Assembly: GCF_003515075.1 (NCBI RefSeq)
Contig: NZ_QWLV01000001.1
Location: forward strand, 743,182-807,181
Origin: Sphingomonas gilva
Lineage (GTDB): Bacteria > Pseudomonadota > Alphaproteobacteria > Sphingomonadales > Sphingomonadaceae
DNA: 64,000 nt
Direction: 5' to 3'
Shown: piece by piece, positions 39,393 through 47,605 of the stretch
Position numbering within the stretch: position 1 is the first letter of the stretch
How the letters are laid out: each line of letters begins with the position of its first letter
The notes under the pieces: model-generated
What the model was told of the DNA's origin: nothing
Seen by the model: the letters and a program-made list of their open reading frames with translations, nothing else
The model's database searches: none
Translations under genes and position numbers: made by a program

Positions 39393-40415
39393 ATGACCTG
39401 GATCACCAACCGCTGGTATGTCGCCGCATGGGATTCGGAGGTTGACCGCGCGCCGATCGCGCGCACCCTCTGCGGCGAGCCGGTGATGCTCTATCGCAAG
39501 CTGGACCGCAGCGTGGTGGCGATGCGAGACGCCTGCCCGCACCGGCTGCTGCCGCTGTCGATGGGGTTCAAGGAAGGCGATTCGGTGCGTTGCCGCTACC
39601 ACGGGCTGCTGCTGGGGCCGGACGGGTGCGCGACCGAGATGCCGATCAGGTCGGAAAAGGTGCCCAAGGCGGTGTGCGCGACGCTGTATCCGGTGGTCGA
39701 GAAGCATCGCTTCGTGTGGGTGTGGATCGGCGAGGCTGCCAAGGCCGATCCGGCGCTGATCCCCGATTTCTGGCCGTGCAGCGCACCGGGCTGGACGTTC
39801 GACGGCGGGTATAATCGCATCGCCTGCGATTACCGGCTGGTGATCGATAACCTCATGGACCTGTCCCACGAGACCTGGGTGCACCAGGGGTCGATCGGGC
39901 AGCACGAGATCACCGAGGCGCCGATCGAGACGGTAGTGGACGGCGAGGAGGTGCTCGTGCGGCGCTGGATGCCGGGAATCGAGCCGCCGCCCTTCTGGCG
40001 CGACGCGCTCAAATCGGCGGGACCGGTCGATCGCTGGCAGGTGTGTCACTTCCTGCCGCCCTCATCGGTGCTGATCGATGTCGGGGTTTCGCCGAGCGAG
40101 GCGGGGGATACGATCGAGCGGCACGATTCGGGGGTGCGCGGTTTCGTGGTGGATGCCATGACGCCCGAGACCGAAACCACGACTCACTATTTCTGGGGCA
40201 TGGCGCGCAACTTCGACATCGACGATGCCGGCTTCACCGCGCGGTTCAAGGCGCAGCAGGGCCAGGTGTTCGACGAGGATGTCGAGGTGCTCGAGGCGCA
40301 GCAGCGCAGCATCGTGGTCAACCCCGACATGAAGCTGCGCGGCTATTCGATGGACCAGGGCAGCGTTCGGGCGCGGGCGATCATCAAGCGGCTGGTCGAG
40401 GCCGAGGCGGCCTGA
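39393..40415 (+). CDS. VanA-type Rieske aromatic O-demethylase oxygenase
   Basis: A 340-residue Rieske non-haem iron oxygenase of the vanillate O-demethylase class. The [2Fe-2S] site is Cys48-x-His50 and Cys67-x2-His70 (DACPHR...CRYHG), and the mononuclear iron site is NLMDLSHETWVH (Asp156, His159, His164). Such enzymes remove methyl from methoxy-benzoates such as vanillate or dicamba, releasing formaldehyde. The usual VanB-type reductase gene is absent nearby. GGAGAAGG precedes the chosen ATG; the frame is open to 39339. It shares a base with the MarR gene. Confidence 0.87.
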   Translation: MTWITNRWYVAAWDSEVDRAPIARTLCGEPVMLYRKLDRSVVAMRDACPHRLLPLSMGFKEGDSVRCRYHGLLLGPDGCATEMPIRSEKVPKAVCATLYPVVEKHRFVWVWIGEAAKADPALIPDFWPCSAPGWTFDGGYNRIACDYRLVIDNLMDLSHETWVHQGSIGQHEITEAPIETVVDGEEVLVRRWMPGIEPPPFWRDALKSAGPVDRWQVCHFLPPSSVLIDVGVSPSEAGDTIERHDSGVRGFVVDAMTPETETTTHYFWGMARNFDIDDAGFTARFKAQQGQVFDEDVEVLEAQQRSIVVNPDMKLRGYSMDQGSVRARAIIKRLVEAEAA

Positions 40416-40843
40416 TGGCGAAAATCTCCCGCGGCGAACTCGACAGGAATCTGGGGCTGAGGCTGCGTCGGGCGCATGGCGCCGTGCAGCGGCACTTCGG
40501 GGAGCATTTCGCCGGACTGGGGCTGACGCAGAAGCAGGTGTCGGTGCTGTGGCTGACCGGGGATCATCCCGACCTCGCCCAGACCGACCTGGCCGGCGCG
40601 CTCGACATGGACCGGGCGACGACGATGGCGCTGGTACATGGCCTGGAGAAGCGCGGGTTCGTATCGCGCAGCCCCTCCACCACCGATGGACGGCGGATCG
40701 CATTCCGTCTCACCGGCGCGGGCGAGGCGCTGCTGGCTCAGGCGAAGACCGCGATCGCCGAGCATGAGGCATGGCTGAAGGGACGGTTCAACAACGCCGA
40801 GCTGACGGCGCTTGAGGAAATGCTCGCGCGCATCTATCGCTGA
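40415..40843 (+). CDS. MarR-family transcriptional regulator
   Basis: A 142-residue MarR protein: GLTQKQVSVLWLTGDHPDL and the winged-helix part DLAGALDMDRATTMALVHGL, then EKRGFVSRSPSTTDGRRIAF. It is translationally coupled to the Rieske oxygenase gene (TGATG). A TTGTTA/TAACAA inverted repeat lies between it and the transporter gene, and a palindrome lies before the oxygenase gene, both plausible targets. The likely effector is an aromatic acid. Confidence 0.88.
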   Translation: MAKISRGELDRNLGLRLRRAHGAVQRHFGEHFAGLGLTQKQVSVLWLTGDHPDLAQTDLAGALDMDRATTMALVHGLEKRGFVSRSPSTTDGRRIAFRLTGAGEALLAQAKTAIAEHEAWLKGRFNNAELTALEEMLARIYR

Positions 40844-40845
40844 AC

Positions 40846-40865
40846 TTGTTAAAGGACATAACAAA
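40846..40865. promoter_or_regulatory. candidate MarR operator before the AAHS transporter
   Basis: TTGTTA at 40846-40851 and TAACAA at 40859-40864 form a perfect inverted repeat with a 7-base spacer, 22 bases before the transporter ATG. The 20-base sequence matches 49470-49489 at 16 of 20 positions. Confidence 0.55.
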
Positions 40866-40886
40866 CCGGAGAGCCTTGGAGGGGAT

Positions 40887-42191
40887 ATGGCTACCGATCC
40901 GCGCGCGGTGATCGACCGCGAACCGATGTCGCGCTTCCAATGGGGCGTCGTCGCGACGATGGTCGGGCTGAACGCGCTCGACGGGTTCGACGTGCTCTCG
41001 ATCAGTTTCGCTTCTCCCGGAATCGCCGCGGACTGGGGGATCGACCGCGCGGCGTTGGGCATCGTGCTGTCGATGGAGCTGATCGGCATGGCGGTGGGAT
41101 CGCTGTTCCTCGGCGGCATCGCCGATCGGATTGGACGGCGCGCGACGATCCTTTCCTGTCTCGCCTTGATGACCGTCGGCATGCTTGGCGCCGCGAGCGC
41201 GAACGGCGTGGAAATGCTCTCGGCATGGCGCGTGCTGACCGGGCTCGGCATCGGCGGCATGCTCGCCGCGACCAACGCGGCGGTGGCGGAGGCGGCGAAT
41301 GCGAAGCACCGCTCGCTCGCCGTGGTGCTGATGGCGGCGGGCTATCCGGTCGGCACCATTATCGGCGGATCGATTTCCGCCGTGCTGCTGTCGATATATG
41401 ATTGGCGCGCGGTGTTCGTGTTCGGCGCGGCCTGTTCGATATTGTTCATCCCGCTGGTCTTGTGGCGCGCGCCCGAGTCCGTCGCCTTCCTGATGCACCA
41501 GCGCCCGCCGGATGCGCTCGAGCGGATCAACGCGGCGCTCGCGCGGATGGGTCACCCGCCGGTCGATGTCTTGCCCGCTCCGGAGCCGGCGGCGCGCAAG
41601 GCGCCGCTGATCGATCTCTTCTCGCCCGTGCTGGTGCGCCCGACGGTGCTGCTCACGCTCGCCTATCTCGCGCACATCATGACCTTCTACTTCATCCTCA
41701 AATGGATTCCGAAGATCGTGGTGGACATGGGCTTTCCGCCGCCCGAGGCCGCGGGCGTGCTGGTGTGGGCGAGCATCGGCGGCGCGACCGGCTCGCTGAT
41801 CCTGGGGCTGCTGACGGGCAAGATCCGGCTGCTCGCGCTCACCATCGTCGCGATGCTGCTCTCGACCGCGCTGGTGATCGTGTTCGGCCGCGCGCAGACC
41901 GATCTCGCCGCGCTGTCGACCGTCGCCGCGCTGGCGGGCTTCGCCACCAATGCGGGCGTGGTCGGGCTCTACGCGCTGATCGCCCAGACATTCCCCACCG
42001 GGGTCCGTGCGACCGCGACGGGGTTCGTCATCGGTGTGGGGCGGGGGGGATCGGCGCTTGCTCCCGCGCTGGCGGGCTTCCTGTTCGCCGCCGGCTACGG
42101 CCTGCCGACGGTGGCGATCCTCATGGCGATGGGATCGGCGCTGGCGGCGATCGCGCTGCTCGGCATGCGCCGACGGACGGTGAGCGCTTGA
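40887..42191 (+). CDS. AAHS-family aromatic acid:H+ symporter
   Basis: A 434-residue, 12-helix MFS transporter. The first helix carries LNALDGFDVLSISFASPGIA with the D-G-F-D motif used by PcaK/VanK-like aromatic acid symporters, and the loop 2-3 signature FLGGIADRIGRRATIL is present. PTGVRATATGFVIGVGRGGS in loop 10-11 also fits AAHS. It probably imports 4-hydroxybenzoate, protocatechuate, vanillate or a related acid for the adjacent pathways. GGAGGGGAT precedes the ATG. Confidence 0.87.
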   Translation: MATDPRAVIDREPMSRFQWGVVATMVGLNALDGFDVLSISFASPGIAADWGIDRAALGIVLSMELIGMAVGSLFLGGIADRIGRRATILSCLALMTVGMLGAASANGVEMLSAWRVLTGLGIGGMLAATNAAVAEAANAKHRSLAVVLMAAGYPVGTIIGGSISAVLLSIYDWRAVFVFGAACSILFIPLVLWRAPESVAFLMHQRPPDALERINAALARMGHPPVDVLPAPEPAARKAPLIDLFSPVLVRPTVLLTLAYLAHIMTFYFILKWIPKIVVDMGFPPPEAAGVLVWASIGGATGSLILGLLTGKIRLLALTIVAMLLSTALVIVFGRAQTDLAALSTVAALAGFATNAGVVGLYALIAQTFPTGVRATATGFVIGVGRGGSALAPALAGFLFAAGYGLPTVAILMAMGSALAAIALLGMRRRTVSA

Positions 42192-42232
42192 GGGCGCGGG
42201 CGCTTGCGCTATAGTCGCCGCCTGGATCGCCA

Positions 42233-42706
42233 ATGGAGGGCAGGGGTATAGCTACGCGGGCGGGCAATGGCGACGATATCGCCCTCGGCATTCTTGACGA
42301 CCTGGCCGGATATCATCTGCGCCGCGCCTCGTCGGTCTTCGCCAACGATTTCGCGCGCGCCCTGGCGGGAACGGGCATGCGGCAGGTGCTGTTCGGCATT
42401 CTGTCGATCATCGCCGCGAACCCGCGAATCAATCAGGGAAATGTCGGCCGCGCGCTCGGCATCCAGCGGGCCAACATGGTCAGCCTGGTCAACGAGCTGG
42501 TCGATCGCGACCTCGTCCTGCGCGAGGTCGCCGCCGATGATCGCCGCGCCTTCTCGCTCACCCTGACGCCGGCCGGCCGGAAAATAGTCGCCCAATGCGT
42601 GAAGCTGATCGAAGCGCATGAAGCGCGCCTCCTCGCCGATCTTTCGGCGAAGGAGAGGACGGCGCTGATCGCCATGCTCAGCCGTATAGAGGCGAAGGAA
42701 GCCTGA
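42233..42706 (+). CDS. MarR-family transcriptional regulator
   Basis: A 157-residue MarR protein with GMRQVLFGILSIIAANPRIN, NVGRALGIQRANMVSLVNEL (recognition region) and VDRDLVLREVAADDRRAFSL. It lies between the aromatic acid transporter and the convergent operon A. Its target is unknown; either neighbour is possible. The start is uncertain because the first 15 residues are poorly conserved. Confidence 0.83.
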   Translation: MEGRGIATRAGNGDDIALGILDDLAGYHLRRASSVFANDFARALAGTGMRQVLFGILSIIAANPRINQGNVGRALGIQRANMVSLVNELVDRDLVLREVAADDRRAFSLTLTPAGRKIVAQCVKLIEAHEARLLADLSAKERTALIAMLSRIEAKEA

Positions 42707-42709
42707 CCC

Positions 42710-43612
42710 TCAGCCTCGTCCCGCATGGGCGCGGAGGAAATCCAGCACCGTGCGGTTGAACGCGTCCGGCTGCTCCCAATAGGCCGAATGCCCGGCCTCG
42801 GCGATCACCGCCGATCGCGCGCGCGGTATCATCGCGGCCAAGGCCCGCGCGCGTGCCGGGGGAAGATAGGGATCGGCGTCGCCGGTGACGATCAGCGCGG
42901 GAACGGTGATGCGGCCAAGCGCGGCGAAATCGATCCGGTTCCGCGCCGGCTGGTCAACGCGTCGGCCCGATGCGGTGGCGGCGTGCTCCAGCTCGATCCA
43001 GCGCGCGCGGCCCGCTGGATTGGCGAAGCGGTAGGAACCGCACAGCTCGCGGAAATCCGGCGGCATCTGCCGGAACCCGGGCGGAGTGAGCATGGCGCTG
43101 TCGCTGCGCCAACGCTCTTCGACGATACCGGCAAGGCTGCAGGCGATGGTGATCGTCCGCAGCCGCTCGGCCCGGCTCAGCGCCGCATCGGGCACGATAA
43201 ATCCGCCGGCGGCCGATCCGATCAGGTGGCAGCGCTCCACCTCCAGCGCATCGAGTACGGCGAACAGGTCGTCGACGGCGGTTCCCGGGGTGTCCACCGA
43301 TCCCGGCTCCGACAGCCCTCGGCCGCGCCGCGAATAGGCGATGACGCGGTATCCCGCATCGGCGAACACGGGCTGCTGATAGCCCCAGACAGCGTTGCTG
43401 CCGGTATTGGGATGGAGCAGCACCACCGCCTCGCCGGGGCCGCCCGTATCCCAGCAATCGAGCCGCGTGCCGCCGACGTCGATCGCGTGACGGCGTGCGG
43501 GGCGTTGCTCCGGCTCGGGACGCCAGCGGGCGGGCTGCGCCGCGCCTTCCGCGACGGCCGCCGCGGCCAGCGCTCCGGCCGCCGCCTTCAGTGCGCCGCG
43601 ACGATCGGTCAT
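42710..43612 (-). CDS. alpha/beta hydrolase-fold protein lacking the nucleophile Ser
   Basis: A 300-residue alpha/beta hydrolase with a possible Tat-type signal (MTDRRGALKAAAGALAAAAV). HPNTGSN forms the oxyanion-loop region near 67, Asp247 lies in GDADPYLP and His275 in EAGHSAYWEQ, as in the catalytic triad. The nucleophile elbow reads G-S-A-A-G (132-136), with Ala134 where Ser, Asp or Cys is expected. It may be a binding protein, a cofactor-free lyase or oxygenase-like variant, or inactive. Last gene of operon A, coupled to the crotonase gene by ATGA. Confidence 0.8.
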   Translation of the reverse strand: MTDRRGALKAAAGALAAAAVAEGAAQPARWRPEPEQRPARRHAIDVGGTRLDCWDTGGPGEAVVLLHPNTGSNAVWGYQQPVFADAGYRVIAYSRRGRGLSEPGSVDTPGTAVDDLFAVLDALEVERCHLIGSAAGGFIVPDAALSRAERLRTITIACSLAGIVEERWRSDSAMLTPPGFRQMPPDFRELCGSYRFANPAGRARWIELEHAATASGRRVDQPARNRIDFAALGRITVPALIVTGDADPYLPPARARALAAMIPRARSAVIAEAGHSAYWEQPDAFNRTVLDFLRAHAGRG

Positions 43613-44373
43613 TTGCCCGTGAAGACCGGCGGGCGCTTCTCGACGATGGCGCGGGTCGCCTCGCGGGCGTCGTCGCTGCGCATCAGTTGCGTCGAATAGC
43701 GCTGTTCGTGCGCATAGCCGATATCGACCGGCAGCTCCTCGGCCTCGTTCATCGATTTCTTGCCCACGCGCAGGCCCAGCGGGCTCTTGGCGGCGATCCT
43801 GGCGGCGAGCGCGTCGACCGCACCGGAAAGGGCGTCGGGCTCGACCAGCTGGTCGATCAGGCCGATGCGATATGCCTCCGCCGCGTCGATCGGATCGCCG
43901 GTGAACCACATCAGCCGCATCGCGCCTTGCGGGACGAGGCGGCCGACATGCGCAGTGCCGCCGCAGCGCCCGACATTGATCTCCGGCATGCCGAAGCGCG
44001 CGCGGGTCGATGCGATGCGGATGTCCGCGCAGGCGGCGATGACGCATCCGGCGCCCAGCGCGGGGCCATCGACGGCGGCGATCACCGGGATCGGGCAGTG
44101 GCGGATCGCCTCGAACGTGCGGCGGACATTATAGGCGCTGGCGGGATCGTCCTCGATCGTTGCGCCCAGGAACTCCTTCAGATCCTTGCCGGCGCAGAAC
44201 GCCTTCTCGCATCCTGACCGCAACACGACGACGCTGATGTCGTCGCGCGCGACCATGCGGAGGAACACGTCGCCGAGCTCGGCGTAAAGCGCGGACGTGA
44301 GCGCGTTCACCGGCGCGTGGTCCATGATCACATGGGCGATGCGTCCGTCCTGCTCGATACGAATTCCAGCCAT
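43609..44373 (-). CDS. enoyl-CoA hydratase/isomerase family protein
   Basis: A 254-residue crotonase-fold protein. The oxyanion-hole segments are AFCAGKDLKEF (58-68) and DGPALGAGCVIAACADIRI (102-120). The Glu of crotonase within GGGCE is Val111 here, while the second Glu is kept as Glu131 (FGMPEINVG). With a single acid it is more likely an isomerase, hydrolase or C-C lyase of the superfamily than a standard hydratase; that is inference. It acts on a CoA thioester, in keeping with the operon's CoA-transferase and thioesterase. Confidence 0.87.
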   Translation of the reverse strand: MAGIRIEQDGRIAHVIMDHAPVNALTSALYAELGDVFLRMVARDDISVVVLRSGCEKAFCAGKDLKEFLGATIEDDPASAYNVRRTFEAIRHCPIPVIAAVDGPALGAGCVIAACADIRIASTRARFGMPEINVGRCGGTAHVGRLVPQGAMRLMWFTGDPIDAAEAYRIGLIDQLVEPDALSGAVDALAARIAAKSPLGLRVGKKSMNEAEELPVDIGYAHEQRYSTQLMRSDDAREATRAIVEKRPPVFTGK

Positions 44374-44377
44374 GCAG

Positions 44378-45247
44378 TCAGTCCTCGATAGTGGGAAAGC
44401 GGTAAAGCGCCGCGGGATTGGCGGACAGGATCGCGCCCGCGTGCGGTCCGGCCCAGTCGGCGATCAGATCGAGCAGACGGGCGACGTCCGGCGCGTCCTC
44501 GCCCTTGCGGATGAACGGGAAATCGGTGCCCCAGACGAGCCGCGCCGGATTCGCTGCGATCAGTGCGTCCTGCAGCCGGCGTGCGGGCAGCGCGTCCTCC
44601 AGCCGCCGCGCGGTGCGGCACAGCACCAGCTTCACCCAGACGGCGCCCGCGGCGACATGGCGCAGGACGCGCCTGAAATCGGGATCGTCCGGATCGGTCT
44701 CGGCCGATGCCCCGGCGAGATGATCGAGCACGATCGGAACGCCGCGCCCGCCATGTTCGTCGCAGATCGCGGCGGCGTCGGTGAGCGAAGCCCAGACCTC
44801 GGCATGCCAGGCACGCGCGGCGAGCCGGGGACGCAGGGCGTCGAGCTGTGCGATGGCGACATTGCCCGGATAGCGCGCGCCGGTGCCGGGCACGCGCGCC
44901 TCGACGAAGCGCACGGCGGTGACGCCCGCGGCATCGAGCCTGTCGAATTCGGCCTCGTCGCTGTCCCCGTCCAGCAAGGCCACGCCGCGCAGCCGGCCCT
45001 TCGATCGCGCCAGCGCGTCGACGAGGACGCGGTGATCGCTGCCATAGGCGGAAGGCTGGACGATCACGCCGCGCGCCAGCCCGACCGCTTCGAGCACCGC
45101 GCGATGCGCGGCAAAGGGCGCGGCGGGAAGGGGATAGGCCGGCGCGCCCTCGGTCGGCGCGCCGGGCGAGAAGATATGGGTGTGGCAGTCGCACGCCCCC
45201 GGCGGCGCGGTGAAGGCGGGCGTCGTCGGCATCGGCCAGCCGCTCAT
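44378..45247 (-). CDS. LigI-like amidohydrolase
   Basis: A 289-residue amidohydrolase-superfamily protein resembling 2-pyrone-4,6-dicarboxylate hydrolase and D-galactarolactone isomerase: CDCHTHIFSPG (HxH) at the start, VIVQPSAYGSDHRVLVDAL like the LigI segment, IVLDHLAG in the middle and LVWGTDFPFIRKG near the end with the catalytic Asp. A lactone or lactone-like substrate is likely. It is a diverged relative of the ligI gene at 32889-33794. It overlaps the CMD-like gene by four bases. Confidence 0.83.
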   Translation of the reverse strand: MSGWPMPTTPAFTAPPGACDCHTHIFSPGAPTEGAPAYPLPAAPFAAHRAVLEAVGLARGVIVQPSAYGSDHRVLVDALARSKGRLRGVALLDGDSDEAEFDRLDAAGVTAVRFVEARVPGTGARYPGNVAIAQLDALRPRLAARAWHAEVWASLTDAAAICDEHGGRGVPIVLDHLAGASAETDPDDPDFRRVLRHVAAGAVWVKLVLCRTARRLEDALPARRLQDALIAANPARLVWGTDFPFIRKGEDAPDVARLLDLIADWAGPHAGAILSANPAALYRFPTIED

Positions 45248-45807
45248 CGCCGGTCGCTCTCGGCCAGCGGACGGGCGCCGTCGGGCGGCAGGATCGCCTG
45301 GGCGTTCAGCATCAGCGCGACCATCGAATAATAGCCGATCAACGCCACCAGCTCGACCATCGCCGGCTCGCCGATCGCCGCCGTGATGCGGGCGTGGAGA
45401 GCGTCGGCGACGTCGCCGCGCGCGAGCAGCGTCGCGGTGAAATCGTGAAGGTCCGCCTCAAGCGCGTCGCCGAACGGCGGCGGCGATCGGTCGCGGATCG
45501 CGGTGATGACGCGCTCATCGATCCCGGTGGCTGCCGCCTCGCGCGCATGGATCTGCCATTCCAGCTCGCTCGACCAGTGCCGCGCGACCGTCACGATCAC
45601 CAGCTCGGACTGGCGCGGGGTCAAGGCGGTCCGGTAGCGCAGATGGGCGCCGATTTCCTGCCACGGGCCGGCGAGCGCCGGCACCCGCAGCACTGCGCGC
45701 AGCGGCCCCACCAGCTTGCCGCGGGGCCCGTCAAGAATGGCTTGGTGGATCGCGCGCTGCTCGGGCGTCGGGTCGGCGAGATTCTCGTAGAGCGTGATCC
45801 GCGCCAT
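45244..45807 (-). CDS. carboxymuconolactone decarboxylase-like protein
   Basis: A 187-residue member of the CMD/AhpD-like fold. LTPRQSELVIVTVARHWSSE and ELEWQIHAREAAATGID match the conserved helix pair (Glu and His of the family), with no CxxC redox pair. Possible roles are a decarboxylase or a hydrolase-type step on a ring-cleavage product; family members are diverse. The start at 45807 lies three bases from the end of the CoA-transferase gene. Confidence 0.8.
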   Translation of the reverse strand: MARITLYENLADPTPEQRAIHQAILDGPRGKLVGPLRAVLRVPALAGPWQEIGAHLRYRTALTPRQSELVIVTVARHWSSELEWQIHAREAAATGIDERVITAIRDRSPPPFGDALEADLHDFTATLLARGDVADALHARITAAIGEPAMVELVALIGYYSMVALMLNAQAILPPDGARPLAESDRR

Positions 45808-45809
45808 CG

Positions 45810-46973
45810 TCAGCCTGCCAGGTCCTGATCGTCCTCGCCCAGCCGCGGCGCGGCGTTGCGATAGGCGAGCGGCGCTCCGGCGAAGCGCAGCGGGCTGACG
45901 ACGCTCGGAACCTGTGCGCCCGATCCGTGCGGCAATTGGCGCACCATGGCGCGGTGGCGGACCTGCGGTTCGGCGAAAACGTCGGCGACGCTGTTGATCC
46001 GCGAGGCTGGGACGCCGGCCGTGTCGAGCGCCTCCTGCCAGTCCTCTGCGGAGCGCGCGGCGAAGGCGTCGATCAGCAGCGGCTCCAGCTCGGTGAGATT
46101 GCGCACCCGGGCGGCATTGGTGGCGAAGCGCGGATCGCCGCCGAGGTGGGCGCATCCAAGCGCTTCGGTCAGCTTCACGAACTGCCGGTCGTTGCCGACC
46201 GCGAGCGCGAGATGGCCTTCGCGGCAGGGATAGACGTTCTGCGGCTGGATGTTGGGATGGCGGTTCCCGGTGCGCCGCGGCACTGCACCGGTCAGCAGAT
46301 GGTTCATCGCCTGGTTGGCGAGGAAGGCGGCGCCGACATCGAGCATCGCCAGATCGATATGATCGCCCCGGCCGGTCTCGCGCCGCCGTTCGAGTGCGGC
46401 GAGCACGCCGATCGCCGCATACATGCCCGTCATGATGTCGATGATCGGCACGCCGACCTTTTGCGGCCCGCCGCCTGGTTCGTCGTCGGCGCGGCCGGTG
46501 ATGCTCATCAGCCCGCTCATCGCCTGGATGATGAAGTCATAGGCCGGTTGCGTCGCGCGCGGCCCATCCTGCCCGAACCCGGTGATCGATGCGTAGATCA
46601 GCCGCGGATTGATCGCCGACAGGCTCGCATGATCGAGGCCGTAGCGGGCCAGCGTGCCCACCTTGAAATTCTCGAGCACGATATCGGCATCGGCCGCGAG
46701 CCCGCGGATGAAGGCCTGGCCCTCCGCGGAGGCGATATCGGCGGTGACCGAACGCTTGCCGCGATTGACGCTCAGGAAATAGCCCGACGTGCCGCCCGGC
46801 CCCTCGTCGCCGGCAAGGAAGGGCGGGCCCCAGGCGCGGGTGTCGTCGCCCTCATGCGGACGCTCCACCTTGATCACCTTTGCGCCGAGATCGGCCAGGA
46901 TCTGGCCGGCCCAGGGCCCCGCCATCACCCGGCTCAAATCGAGCACGGTGATATGTTCCAGCGGCCCCGGCAT
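45810..46973 (-). CDS. CaiB/BaiF (class III) CoA-transferase
   Basis: A 387-residue class III CoA-transferase. LDLSRVMAGPWAGQILADLG (11-30) and KVIKVERP form the CoA-binding start, RGKRSVTADI follows near 71-80 and the catalytic Asp is Asp179 in GVPIIDIMTGMYA. It would activate a carboxylic acid by transfer of CoA from an acyl-CoA donor. It shares one base with the GST gene. The acid is unknown; context suggests an aromatic or cyclic acid. Confidence 0.9.
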   Translation of the reverse strand: MPGPLEHITVLDLSRVMAGPWAGQILADLGAKVIKVERPHEGDDTRAWGPPFLAGDEGPGGTSGYFLSVNRGKRSVTADIASAEGQAFIRGLAADADIVLENFKVGTLARYGLDHASLSAINPRLIYASITGFGQDGPRATQPAYDFIIQAMSGLMSITGRADDEPGGGPQKVGVPIIDIMTGMYAAIGVLAALERRRETGRGDHIDLAMLDVGAAFLANQAMNHLLTGAVPRRTGNRHPNIQPQNVYPCREGHLALAVGNDRQFVKLTEALGCAHLGGDPRFATNAARVRNLTELEPLLIDAFAARSAEDWQEALDTAGVPASRINSVADVFAEPQVRHRAMVRQLPHGSGAQVPSVVSPLRFAGAPLAYRNAAPRLGEDDQDLAG

Positions 46974-47605
46974 CAGGCGGGCGCCATCGGCTTGGCCTCG
47001 TCGTCGACAATGGCGGTGGCCTGCGCCGCCGGCCGCGCATCGAAACCCGCCTGCCAGGACGCCAGACGCGGTCGGCCGCCGCGCCACGCCAGGTCGGCGA
47101 AGCGGAAGTCGGCATAAGCGAGCGCGCAGCCGACGGCGATGTCGCCGATGTCGGGCCGGGCGGGAAACTCGACGGCTTCCAGCTCGAGGCGATCGAGCGT
47201 GGCGATGGCCTTGACGCGATAGGCGTCCAGATGGGGCCGGGACGGCTGTGGGCGGCCGCGCTCGCCGCGCCACAGCACGAGGAGGTCGGTCAGGCCGTCC
47301 GCCATCGCCTGCCGCCGCAATGCCGGCCACCGCGCTTCGCCCTCCGGGATCAGCGGCGGCGCGTCGCCGATCGTGTCGAGGAACTCGCAGATCACGCGCG
47401 AGTCGGTAAGCGGCGGACCGTCATCGCGCTCGAGCGTCGGAATCTTGTTGAGCGGGTTGGCCGCCATCAGCGCGGGATTGGGATCGGTGGTGATCGCGAC
47501 GCTGCGCACCAAAGTCAGCCGATCGGCGACGCCGCGCTCGTGCGCCGCGACCATCACCTTGCGCACGAAGGGCGAGCGCGGCGACCAGTGGAGCGTGAGC
47601 GTCAT
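46973..47605 (-). CDS. glutathione S-transferase-like protein
   Basis: A 210-residue GST-fold protein: the N-terminal thioredoxin-like part has LHWSPRSPFVRKVMVAAHER with Ser near residue 11 in place of a redox Cys, NPLNKIPTLERDDG holds the cis-Pro, and TDSRVICEFLD binds the glutathione gamma-Glu. The helical C-terminal part follows. GSTs in sphingomonad catabolic clusters remove ether, halogen or epoxide groups or isomerise ring-cleavage products. The reaction is not evident here. Overlaps the MFS gene by four bases. Confidence 0.87.
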   Translation of the reverse strand: MTLTLHWSPRSPFVRKVMVAAHERGVADRLTLVRSVAITTDPNPALMAANPLNKIPTLERDDGPPLTDSRVICEFLDTIGDAPPLIPEGEARWPALRRQAMADGLTDLLVLWRGERGRPQPSRPHLDAYRVKAIATLDRLELEAVEFPARPDIGDIAVGCALAYADFRFADLAWRGGRPRLASWQAGFDARPAAQATAIVDDEAKPMAPA

